The position numbers and the translations under genes are program-made. This document shows positions 10,484 through 20,732 of a stretch of 64,000 bases of DNA, in pieces. Below the pieces are notes generated by a model, which was given only the letters and a program-made list of their open reading frames with translations, was not told the origin of the DNA and did no database searches. Location of the stretch: assembly GCA_023935145.1 (NCBI GenBank), contig CM043702.1:59174001-59238000 (forward strand), given 5' to 3'. How positions within the stretch are numbered: the first letter of the stretch is position 1; the number at the start of each line of letters is the position of its first letter. The stretch comes from Bretschneidera sinensis. Its lineage: Eukaryota > Streptophyta > Magnoliopsida > Brassicales > Akaniaceae.

Positions 10484-11958
10484 CACCTCATCAACTGCAC
10501 TTAAAGAGGGATGATGACCTTCCACTTCATATAATTTCCAAAGTTCAATTAGGAAACTGACATGAATATATGCAAGGTTTCCTTTTAAGAATGTAACCAT
10601 ATATAGACTAAAACTAAAAGAATAGGTAGTGAAAAGAGGATATGACTATGGATTTAAGAAAAATGATAGTGACAGGGAAACAACAATTTGTAAGGAAGAC
10701 AACTATAGTTTTAGAATACATGCATCTAAGTTAAGGGGTGAGAAAACATTTCAGATAAAAACTTATCTTCGTGACCATTTCTGTCCAAGGCATAAGAAGA
10801 ATTTCAAAGTTAATGCACCTTTTTTGGCCAATAGATTTAGGGGTGATTTCAGGGACTATCTTAACTTGGATGTTAATTATTTGATGAATTAGGTTCAAGG
10901 GGAGATTGGGTTTGAGGTGAATAAAACCTAGTTATATAGGGTTAAGGGTGCAACAAAGGCAAAAGTTCTGGTAGATGATTGAGTCACTAATCTAGATAGT
11001 GTTGTAAGGAAAAATGCGGAGAAGGTTGTAGTAATGGTGGAAGACAAGTAAAAAAAAGCCAGTTAATGCAAAACCTTGTGGGTCAGGAAGCAGTAATCAA
11101 AGCAATCAGAAAAAAAAAGAAAAAGCAAAAGAAAAAGTAATGATGTGGACTCAAATTACCTGCTTTCAAAGAATTTTTGTAATGTTTCAAGCACAAAAGC
11201 AAGGACTTTTGTCTGGATGTAGACCTTTCATTGGACTAAGTGGTTGCTATTTGAAAAGAGTGATGAGGATTCAATTTTTGTGTTGTATCTAGAGATGGAA
11301 ACATCTTTTTTCAATTAGCTCTAGCTGTGGTGGACCTTAAGACAAAAGAAAACTGGAGCTAGTTCTTAGAGCTGCTTTTGGATGATATTAGCAATCAATT
11401 TTGGACATTTATGTCAAATAAACAAGAGGTATTGATTACATACATAAACTGCTTTTTTAGTGTACATTAAATAGTTAATTTTGTTTTCTATTTTATATAA
11501 CGTGTGTTGTATATTAAATAGTCAATATATTTTTTTTTTATGTTCTAAACTTTTGTTGTCATTGGTAGGATTTGGTTCAAGCATTTAAAGAAAATTATCC
11601 ACATGTTGAACATAGATATTGCACGAGATCAAGCAGTACTTCAAGGAGAAATTTGAAGGACTTACTATAGAAGGTAACTAGTGCTGGTACAATGAAGGAA
11701 TGGGAAAAATGGATGGGTTAGCTTAAGTAAAATGATGACAAAGCTTATAAATAGGTGAAAGGTAAGGCTCCACAAGGTTGGTTAAGGGCACACTTTAATA
11801 CTCATAGCAAGTGTGACCTACTTGTGAACAACCTTTGTAAGTCTTTTAACTCATACATTCTTGATATTAGAGAAAAACTTATATTAACCATGTTGGAGTG
11901 TATAAGGAGAAAGGTAATGAAGATGATACATGTGAAGAGAGTGAGTATGAAAATGTAT
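10484..11958 (+). pseudogene. MULE transposase relic: MuDR DNA-binding domain and MULE catalytic region
   Basis: The clearest part is 10629-10890: a basic, Cys/His-containing segment (GYDYGFKKNDSD, then EKTFQIKTYLRDHFCPRH) typical of the MuDR transposase N-terminal domain. The MULE catalytic core follows at about 11190-11430 with GCRPFIGLSGCYLK and WTFMSNKQE. In the family these positions read GLDGCHLK and SDRQ, so both catalytic Asp sites appear changed, to Ser (11239-11241) and Asn (11417-11419). A 140-bp intron (11429-11568) precedes DLVQAFKENYPHVEHRYC. A stretch near 11755-11930 matches the post-catalytic region (WLRAHFNTHSKCD, then NNLCKSFNSYILDIREK). Stops and frameshifts are frequent, so it is inactive. 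Confidence 0.85.
11429..11568 (+). other. Probable spliceosomal intron in the MULE transposase relic
   Basis: GT at 11429-11430 and AG at 11567-11568 bound a 140-bp AT-rich, T-rich segment. Joining the flanks gives a continuous KQE-DLVQAF peptide matching the MULE core, whereas reading through does not. The position is inferred from the protein family. Confidence 0.65.
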
Positions 11959-12785
11959 TGTTGGTATTTGTCTAAGGATCAAATAGGAAAGGAGATCAGC
12001 ATCAGGTCAGCAGGTGTGCGCCGCACCTCAGGAAATCTGCGCCTCAGTGTCCAACAAAGGAGAAGACCTGGAGGAGGTGTGCGGCGCAGCTCAGCCTCCC
12101 CCACACCGTGACACCCATAATGGATGTCAACCTGGAGAAGTGCAGCCCTGTTCTGGGCCGTGGCGAGCCCCGTTCTGGGTCACGGTGCCATGCATACTGA
12201 GACAAGTTTTTCTAGCCTTTTGAGATGGTGTGTGGTGCATGATCAAAATGCATAGAATCACTTAGACTTGTTGAAGGGCTGTGATTGATTGGTCCTCAAG
12301 ATCTAATGGTTGAGATTAACTTCAAGATAGGTTCAAGAAGTGGTGCACTATATAAAGGGTCACCTAGCTTCAATCTCAACAAGTGTGACATAACTTGTAA
12401 AAGTGAGATCAAGTGAGAGACTCATTGTAGAGAGGCTGGTTGTTTAGAGAGAGAGTAGTATAGATTAGGGATTCAAGGGCCTTGTAAGTGAAATTTTCTT
12501 AGGAAAAATTCCAGGGTAACTCAAGTCCTTATCACTTTTTTTCTCTTCTTTCGTTCTTCAAGAGCTAGAGGTTCTTGAAGAGGTATTGCTATAACTTGTA
12601 AGAACTCATTGATTTAGTGCAGAGGGCTTAGAGGAGCTCACGGAAATTTAGGCACATTTCTGAACCTCGATAACAAATTGCTTGTGTTCTTTCTTTGATT
12701 GGTTTGTTTTTGTTCTTTACAAGTCATTCTAGACTTGGGTGTTTGGAAGATCACCACCTAGGCATCTCAAAGGTGATTTCCAACA
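11959..12785 (+). repeat. Copia-1 5' LTR
   Basis: 827 bp, starts TGTTGGTATTTG and ends TTTCCAACA. It contains a TATATAAAG box at 12349-12357 and a GC-richer segment near 12010-12190. It is very similar to the LTR at 17116 and related to the Copia-2 LTR at 61426. Confidence 0.92.
12349..12357 (+). promoter_or_regulatory. TATA box of Copia-1 5' LTR
   Basis: TATATAAAG, repeated at the equivalent place in the 3' LTR (17484-17492) and in the Copia-2 LTR (61871-61879). Conservation across three LTRs supports a promoter role. Confidence 0.6.
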
Positions 12786-12786
12786 G

Positions 12787-12798
12787 TGGTATCAGAGC
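12787..12798 (+). promoter_or_regulatory. Copia-1 primer-binding site
   Basis: TGGTATCAGAGC one base after the 5' LTR; matches the plant initiator-Met tRNA 3' end. Confidence 0.9.
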
Positions 12799-13029
12799 TT
12801 TGGTGAGCGGGTATCGGAGCTGGAACAAAAGGTATCGGAGCAAGACTTCAAGAATCAAAGATCAACTTCTTGGGTGATTCAAGAACGGAGTAGAGATCAA
12901 GATCTGATCGTGTTCTTGAGGGTGAATCAAGAACGATATTGAGATCAATCTTCGATCATGTTCTTGAGATTTAGAAGAAGTTTGAAAGCAATTATGGGTG
13001 CTGCATAAATTTGGGATTTTCTTCGCAAG

Positions 13030-16000
13030 ATGGGTTCAAACTTCATTGTTGAGAAGTTTGATGGAAAGGGATATTTTTCCCTTTGGAAGCGGAAAATAAA
13101 GGTTGTTCTTGTGCAACAAAAGGTGGACTTGGCGATTGGAGATGATGACGCTTTTCCAGCAAGTATCACGGAAGTCCAGTGGATTAAGATGAAGAAGATG
13201 GCATATAGCACCATCTTTCTGCACATGTCAGATAGTGTCACAAGGGAGTGCGGAGACTCAGAAGATCTAGCTGTCATATTGAAGAAACTAGATGAGTTGT
13301 TTCTTACCAAAACTCTCCCGAATAAGATATATCTTCTTAAATGAATCTTTGCTTTTAAAATGGATCCTAATAAAGAGTTGCAAGATAATCTTGATGTGTT
13401 TAATAAACTAGTTCAAGATTTGGCTAGTTGTAGTATAACATCCCCCGATGAACAATTGGCTGTTATGTTATTGAATTCTCTTCTTGATTACTTTAAAAGT
13501 TTGATTAATAATATTGAATATGGAAGAGATACACTAACCAAGGAAATTGTGATCAATGCTATAAAGGCTCATGATTTCAAAGCCAAGATAAGGGAAGCAT
13601 CAAGTAGAGAAGGGCTGTTCATTAGAGGAAGGTCAGCAACTCGAAATGGCAATAGTATCCATGACAACTACCAGGAGAAATCAAAGGGTAGAGGGCAGAG
13701 CCATGGGAGATTGCATTCCAAACCAATATTTGGAGGAAAGAGATGCTTCTACTGTAATAAGGAGGGTCATTTCAAGAAAGATTACAAAAATAAGTTGTGG
13801 GATGAGAGAGAAAGAAGTCATACCAACAATGGAGAGGCTTCGGTTGCTAAAAGGGAACAGCAAGATGATGTTCTTGTTGTGTGCTCAAATGTAAGCAAGA
13901 GGCAAGGCAACGAGAAATGGATCCTAGATTCCGAGTGCACTTATCACATGTGCCATCACAGGGATTGGTTTAAGAATTTCAAGGAAACCAATGATGGAAA
14001 GGTTTTCTTGGGGAATGATACTTCTTGCCAAGTGAGGGGGATAAGAGACATCGAATTGAGGATGCTTGATGGAGTCACAAGGCTACTGCGGAATGTGAGG
14101 TATCTTTCGAATTTGATAAGAAATTTGATCTCATTGGGGTAGCTAGATTCCATGGGGTACACATACAAAGCAGAGGGAGGAAAGATCAAGGTAACCAAGG
14201 GATCTTTGATAGTGATCAAAGCAGCAATAAAGGATGGTCTCTATGAGATGATCGGAGAGACAAAAATCAAGGATCAAGCAGTAAGCTTGATGGCTGAGAT
14301 GGATAAGGCGGTTCTTTAGCATAATCACTTGTGATATATAAGCGAAAAGGGCCTATAAGTTCTCAGCAAGGATGGTCTACTTGGTGGTGACAAGGTAGAG
14401 AAACTTGATTTATGCGAGAGTTGCATTCTTGGGAAACAATATCGGGTCAGCTTCAACACCGGAGTACATAAGTCTAAGGGGATTCTTGACTACATTCATG
14501 CGGATCTTTGGGGACCAGCAAGAACACCAACACAGGGAGGTAATCATTACTTTCTGTCTTTAATTGATGATTATTCAAGAAAGGTTTTGGTTTATTTGCT
14601 TAAAAATAAATCAAATGCTTTGAATAAATTTGTGGTGTGGAAAAAGTTGCTGGAGACTCAAACAGGTAGGGTAGTTAAGGTGTTAAGAACCGATAATGGC
14701 TTAGAATTTTTTAATAAGGATTTTGATAAATTCTGTGAGTTAAATGGGATTCTGAGACATAGAACGGTTGTTAAAACCTCTCAGCAAAATGGAGTTGCTT
14801 AGAGGATGAATAGGACCCTTATGGAAAAGGTTAAGTGTATGTTAATTAGGTCTAGTTTACCAAAATATTTTTGGGGGGAAGCTGTGTCTACTGCTGTATA
14901 TTTGGTTAATAGATCACCCTCTAGAGCTTTAGACTTTAAGACTCCCATGGAGATGTGGAGTGGAAAATCCCCTGAGTTAAGCAACCTTAGAACTTTTGGA
15001 TGCACATCAAAAGGATGATAAACTTAGCCCAAGGTCTAGAAAATATGTGTTTCTAGGGTATAGTGATGGGGTTAAGGGGTATAGGTTGTGGTCCTTAGAG
15101 CAAAAAGGAATGAAACTCATAATAAGTAGGGATGCCATTTTTAATAAATTGTTATTTCCCTATTTGGAGAAAACTAACCCTACAGGGGATAGTGAGCAAA
15201 CCAGTCCAGAATTTGTGGAGCATAGCATCAAGGAAAATTCAGTTCAGGTAAAGCAAAGATGGCAAGAGGGTTCGGACTAGGTAGAGCCCATTGATGAAGG
15301 CCAAGCTCAAGACACTCGAGAGGAGGTTGAACTGGAAAAGGATGATGCAGAAAGTCAGAATGACTACCAGCTCACAAGGGATCGGGAAAGGAAGGTGGTC
15401 AGACCACCTTTAAGATATGGTTTTGCTGGTGCTAATGTAGCAGCTCCTTATTCAGAAGGAGGGGTTGAACCAGAAACTTACATAGATGCCATGGAATGTA
15501 AGGATTTGTTAAAGTGGCAGCTAGCTATGGAGGAAGAAACAGATTCTTTAAAGAAGAACAACTCTTGGGAATTGGTGCCCAAACCAGAAAAGCAGAGAGT
15601 TGTGTATTGTAGGTGGATCTACAAGATCAAAGAAGGGAACACTCCAGGGGATGAAGTCCGGTATAAGGCTAGGCTGGTGGCAAAGGGGTTCACACAAAGA
15701 GAAGGCATAGATTTCACTGAAATATTCTCAATGGTTATGAAATACAAGATGATAAAGATAGTGTTAGCAATGGTGGTCTAATTCAATTGGGAAATCAAGC
15801 AAATAGATGTGAAGATAGCGTTCTTACATAGAGAGCTTGATGAGACCATCTACATTAGGCAACTCGAAGGTTATGAGGAAGGAAGGTAGGGACAATTGGT
15901 GTGCTAATTGAAGAAATCTCTCTATGGCCTGAAGCAATCACCTTGGCAATGGAATAAAAGGTTTGATTCCTTTGTAACTAGCTTGGGTTTCGTGAGGAGC

Positions 16001-17035
16001 TACTATGATTCGTGCTTGTACTACAAGGGGCACAAGGTGGAGGAAGTGGTGATCATCCTCATCTATTTTGATAATATGTTACTGGTTGGGAGTAGCATGG
16101 AGAGGATAGGAAAATTGAAATCTTAACTCAGTGAGGAGTTTGAGATGAAGGATCTTGGCCATGCATAGAAGATCCTTAGGATGAATATAATTCGGAAAAG
16201 GGAGAGAAATAGATTGAAGATTTCTCAGACTTCTTACATAGAGAAGATGATATCTAAGTTTTCTACGGAAGATAGCAAACCAGTGAAGGTTCCCCTTACT
16301 AGTCATTTCAAGTTCTCCAGCGATCGATGTCCGAGATCGGATGAAGAGAATAACGAAATGGAAAAGGTCCCTTACTCTAGTGCGGTTGGATCAGTCATGT
16401 TCATGATGGTAAGCACTAGACCCGACATTGCTCATGCAATAAGTCTTCTCAGAAGGTTTATTAGTAATCCCGGAAAGGAGTAGTGGCTTAGGATAAAGTG
16501 GTTGCTGAGGTACTTGAAGGGAAGCCCAAATGTAGGGCTGGTTTATGAGAAGAGGGGTAAGTCCATCTGTCTTGAAGGTTATGCAGATTTGGACTATGGA
16601 GCAGACCGAGATAAAAGAAGATCAATTGCCTCTTACTTCTTCAACTTAAATAGATGTTGTATAAGTTAGAAGGCTCAGTTGCAACCGGTGGTAGCACTCT
16701 CAACAACCGAGGCTGAGTACATAGCGGCAACGGAAGCCATTAAGGAGGCTATGTGGTGTAAAGGGTTGTTGGAAGAGTTGAAGGTCTTAAAAGAAGAGGT
16801 GGTGGTGTATTCAGATAGCCAAAGTGCATTGCATTTGTGCAAGAATCCGGTGTTCCATGAGAGGACAAAGTATATGGATGTTCGGTATCATTTCATTCGG
16901 AAAAATGTTACAAAAGGATGCATTCATGTGGATAAGGTGGCCACGGAAGAAAATCCTGCAGATTTAGGTACTAAAGTTCTACCTCTAAGTAAGTTCAATC
17001 ATTGCCTTGGACTTCTTAGGATTGAAGTCGGTTGA
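13030..17035 (+). pseudogene. Copia-1 gag-pol polyprotein relic
   Basis: The frame starts at ATG 13030 (MGSNFIVEKFDGK). Domains in order: gag to about 13600; a zinc knuckle at 13744-13785 with its last Cys replaced by Tyr; a protease motif DSE instead of DSG at 13927-13935; GAG-pre-integrase at about 14150-14450; an integrase core with ADLWGP near 14500 and RTDNG near 14690; reverse transcriptase at about 15490-16200, whose catalytic box is YFDN (16064-16075) in place of YVDD; and RNase H at about 16670-17035. The codon exactly 35 residues after the second integrase Asp is TAG (14800-14802), where the catalytic Glu belongs. There are more than ten in-frame stops (including TGA at 13342 and TAG at 14140) and a frameshift near 15005. 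Inactive. Confidence 0.92.
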
Positions 17036-17100
17036 TATGGTGACTCAAGTTGAGTTTGGACCCTGAGTTCTCTGCACAAAGGTTCGGGTTTAATCGCTTA

Positions 17101-17115
17101 AATAAAGGTAGAGAT
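17101..17115 (+). other. Copia-1 polypurine tract
   Basis: AATAAAGGTAGAGAT directly before the 3' LTR. Confidence 0.65.
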
Positions 17116-17947
17116 TGTTGGTATTTGTCTAAGGATCAAACAGGAAAGGAGTTCAACATCAGGTCAGCAGGTGTGCGCCACACATCAAGAAATCCACACC
17201 TCAACGCCCAGTAAAGGAGAAGACCTGGAGGAGGTGTGCACCGCGGCTCAGCCTCCCTAATGCCACGACGCCCAGAATGGATGTCAACCTGGAGAAGTGC
17301 AACCTTGTTCTGGGTCATGGTGCCAGGCACACTGAGACAAGTTTTTCCAACCTTTTGAGATGGTGCGTGATGCATGATCAAAATGCATAGGATCACTTAG
17401 ACTTGTTGAAGGGCTATGATTGATTGGTCCTCAAGATCTAAGGGTTGAGATTGACTTCAAGATAGGTTCAAGAAGTGGTGCACTATATAAAGGGTCACCT
17501 AGCTTCAATCTCAACAAGTGTGACATAATTTGTGAAAGTGAGATCAAGTGTAAGAGTGCAAAGACACAAACACAGAGAGACTCATTGTAGAGAGGCTGGT
17601 TGTTTAGAGAGAGAGTAGTGTAGATTGGGGATTCAAGGGCCTTGTAAGTGGAATTTTCTTGGGGAAAATTCCAAGGTAACTCAAGTCCTTATCACTTTCT
17701 TTTCTCTTCTTTCGTTCTTCAAGAACTAGAGGTTTCTTGAAGAGGTGTTGCTGTAACTTGTAAGAACTCATTGATTTAGTGCAGAGGGCTTGGAGGAGCT
17801 CACGGGAACGTAGGCACATTTCCGAACCTCGATAACAAATTGCTTGTGTTCTTCCTTTGATTGGTTTGTTTATGTTCTTTACAAGTCATTCTAGACTTGG
17901 GTGTTTGGAAGATCACCACCTGGGCATCTCAAAGGTGATTTCCAACA
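17116..17947 (+). repeat. Copia-1 3' LTR
   Basis: 832 bp, starts TGTTGGTATTTG and ends TTTCCAACA. It has an AAGAGTGCAAAGACACAAAC segment near 17551-17570 that the 5' LTR lacks, but is missing sequence in the GC-richer part near 17300. TATATAAAG at 17484-17492. Confidence 0.92.
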
Positions 17948-17952
17948 TGTAT

Positions 17953-18900
17953 AATGGCCCCATTTGTCATTAGATTCATAAAAAATTGGAGGTTGCAATG
18001 GTGTAAAGTAATGATTGTTTTGAGTCATTTTCAGGCAATAAGAAGTATGAAGTTGATTACTTTTCAACAAATAAGACTGTTAACCTCAATACTAATAATT
18101 GTAGTTGTATGATGTAAGATTTGAGTGGGGTACCCTATAAGCATGTTGTGGCTTCCATTACCATAAACAAGGAGACAAATGAGGATTATGTTCATGAGTA
18201 TTACAACCTTAGGGCTTATAGCACATAAATCAACTCAATTCCAAGTAGTGAGGAGTGGGTGGGTATTGGTTTGCTTGTGATTGAGCCTCCAATTGTGAAG
18301 AAACCTTCTGGGAGGCAAAAAAAGTAAAGAAAAAAGGCAGCAGATGAACCAAGAAATCCATTTAAGGTGTCAATGTACAAATTACTTATGGGAATTGTGG
18401 GAAAGAAAGGCATAATTCTAAAACCTGTGGAATAAGTGTTAATGGAGAAACCCCTTGGTAGAGGAGGGTTAGACTTGGTAAGTAGAAGAAAATGGCACAA
18501 GCATAAGGACAAGGGTTCCAAAAAGGTTACAATTTTGTTATCCCTTACTTAATTATATCTTGATGTTGTTTTTTAATTGGCCTATATATTGTTGTTATTG
18601 TTCTTTTTTGTAGTGTAATGCTTCATTTTCTTTCCATAAAAAAGGAAAAGGGATGCAAATGTGACAACACCAGCATCAAACACATCACAACCTACCCATG
18701 CTACTCCAAGAACTGAAAGTCAGAGTCAGGTAAACAGTCTCAACTTCACAACCAGTTACTAGTAGAGAAGTGACACAATAGATGATGGGAACAAGAGGAA
18801 AAAGCAAAGGGCAAGGTAGAGATTCAAGATTAGGTTTGTTTAGTGCATAGAGAGGACCAAGGGGGAGAGGTAGATCCACTGGTGTGAATTGGTTATGGGA
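17953..18900 (+). pseudogene. MULE transposase relic: SWIM zinc finger and C-terminal tail
   Basis: Continues the transposase in frame after Copia-1 (NGPICH at the junction). It contains KYEVDYFSTNKTVNLNTNNC, then a SWIM-type motif CSC...GVPYKH in which the expected Cys of PCKH is Tyr (18136-18138). Next come a YVHEYYNLRAYS segment and IEPPIVKKPSGRQKK, the usual tail of plant MURA proteins, and a possible zinc-knuckle remnant (NCGK...NSKTCG) around 18390-18440. A Ser/Thr-rich tail is readable to about 18900. Several stops; not functional. SWIM fingers in this family are DNA- or protein-binding. Confidence 0.82.
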
Positions 18901-19328
18901 ACCGAGTGTGGTTGTTTTTTGCCTATGGGTTTATGTGGCTTTTTGAGTGAACATATTATGATGTTTATTTTCTATGGATCTGTGGCCTTTTCTGTGAACA
19001 AATTATGTTTTTTTTCTATGATTTTGGTGATATACCTCAACCATAATGTAATAGATTATTTAACTTAGACAATGTAATGGATGACTTTTAAGTTAATGAA
19101 TGATGCTTTGTCCATCACTTTTATGTAAGTCTTTTATGTGTTGTATGATGATTTATAATTGAAAACAGGGAAAAGCTTTTGGTATATGTCAACATGATCA
19201 CTTTACTCAGTGGTTATGTTATGCTTTACTATTGCAAATAGGATGAGATGATGTTTACATTGTTATTGCAGTAAAACTGATAGTTATGTTCACTATTTGA
19301 ACTCACCGAACTCAGTGGGTTGTGTTAT
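18901..19328. other. MULE 3' non-coding segment
   Basis: T-rich DNA with a loose internal repeat (TATGTGGCTTTTTGAGTGAACA and GTGGCCTTTTCTGTGAACAAA near 18930-19000). No ORF of note. It ends at the GTTAT target duplication (19324-19328) of the tandem LTR array. Confidence 0.5.
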
Positions 19329-20614
19329 TGATGAGTGCCAAATATTGCATATTTTGGCCCTCTAATTTACATTTGTTAGCTTAGGAATTTGTTACTTTGA
19401 GTTGTTTTCGTTGTTTTTCAGGTTTACAAGCACTAGGAAAGGAGTTTCACTAAAATTGCCAGAATTGCCCGTACAGATCAATCATCTTTGAAAATTAAAC
19501 TGTATTGATTCAAGAAGAACCAGGATATGAACCATATATGCTTAGAAAGATCCAGAAGTCTATTTTCTGGAGAATTTTACGGCTCGTAAAAATGATTTTT
19601 CTACAGAAAGTTATGGCCGTTTTAGTAGACAAAGGTCAGGCTGTGCGGGCTGTGCGGGATTTCAGCGTGAACAGAAGTTTTGAAGGGCATGTGAAGACTT
19701 AAATCCAACATCCCACATTGGTTGGAAACACATTTCTATATCCCACATCCCACATCGGATTGGAAACACATTCCACTTGTGGTATTTGCCTATATAAGAC
19801 CCACTCCACTTCATCATTCAGTGTACAATTCCTGAGCCACTTTGGTGTTTACCGGTGGACGTCCGCTAGCATTCTGGTGGATCCCGAAGGCATTGCTACC
19901 ACGAGGGGAAGCGCCGCCCGTCAGCGAGTGGAATTTCTCCCATGTAAAGTTGTTTATTTATTTCTTTATATTCAGTTGTTTTAGTTTAAATGTTTAGCAC
20001 TTGTTATTATAGTTTTATAGTTATGAGTGGCTAGACTCTTCAGCTAAGGTTGAAGATGAAGCCCCGCCATTGTTTGGCGTAGTAGTTCAGATTTGCTTGT
20101 ACAAATCTGACAATTTTTAGTATAAATGTTCTGTTAATTATTTGAGTTAATCTTATAATTGATTGAGTTTAAATTGTCTGTTGGATTTTCTTTGTGTTTC
20201 ATCTGATGGATACATTGAATGCTTTTCGATTAAATTGGATTCCCTTTGTGATTTGTTAAGAGCGGATACATCGGGTGCTTTTGGTTTAGTTGGGATATTC
20301 TTTGTTTTTTGTCTTATAGTTGGATTCATTGAATGTTTTGATAGGCTATATTTTTAGAACATATATGCTTAACTTCGGTGGGGTGGATTCGGAAACCTTA
20401 GTGCCTTTTAATTATTAGTTTTTAAATCAATTTAATTTAGTTTTAATTTATTTTGCAAATATCATTTAAAATTCGAAACTAGGTTAAGATAGAGTTAATT
20501 TAGATTAAAAATTATATTTTCACAACGAAATTCCCTGTGGATTCGACCTCGCAGTTGCACAACACTATACTGCAAATGACTCGTGCGCTTGCGAGTAAAT
20601 TAAAACTCACAACA
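19329..20614 (+). repeat. Tandem array LTR 1
   Basis: 1286 bp, TGATGAGTGCC to ACTCACAACA. Promoter-proximal features are repeated CCCACATCGGATTGGAAACA-like motifs near 19709-19770 and TATATAAG at 19791-19798. Five single-base differences are private to this copy, three of them in its first 260 bp. Confidence 0.95.
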
Positions 20615-20620
20615 AGTTTT

Positions 20621-20638
20621 TGGCGCCGTTGCCGGGGA
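20621..20638 (+). promoter_or_regulatory. Primer-binding site of unit 1 (tRNA-Asp type)
   Basis: TGGCGCCGTTGCCGGGGA six bases after LTR 1. This is the tRNA-Asp-complementary site used by Athila/Tat-type plant gypsy elements. The identical site of unit 2 is at 25009-25026. Confidence 0.85.
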
Positions 20639-20732
20639 GTTGTTTGGTTTGTGAAAATTTTTGGTCTAAAATGATTTTATTTTTCTACTAGTTAGTTATC
20701 TTTTTGTTAAAACAAAAATAAATAAATATATT

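Larger units (their letters stand above)
11959..17947 (+). mobile_element. Copia-1: complete but inactive Ty1/copia element (Tork/Tnt1-like)
   Basis: LTRs at 11959-12785 and 17116-17947, flanked by a perfect 5-bp target duplication TGTAT (11954-11958 and 17948-17952). The internal order is PBS, gag, protease, integrase, reverse transcriptase, RNase H, polypurine tract, which is the copia order. The gag start (VEKFDGK...FSLWK) resembles Tork/Tnt1-type elements; the lineage is an inference. It sits inside the MULE transposase, whose frame continues across the insertion. Confidence 0.92.

Noticed and set aside
19505..20357. Short ORFs repeated three times (65, 88 and 64 residues)
   Set aside because: They lie within the LTRs of the tandem array and are repeated only because the LTR is repeated.
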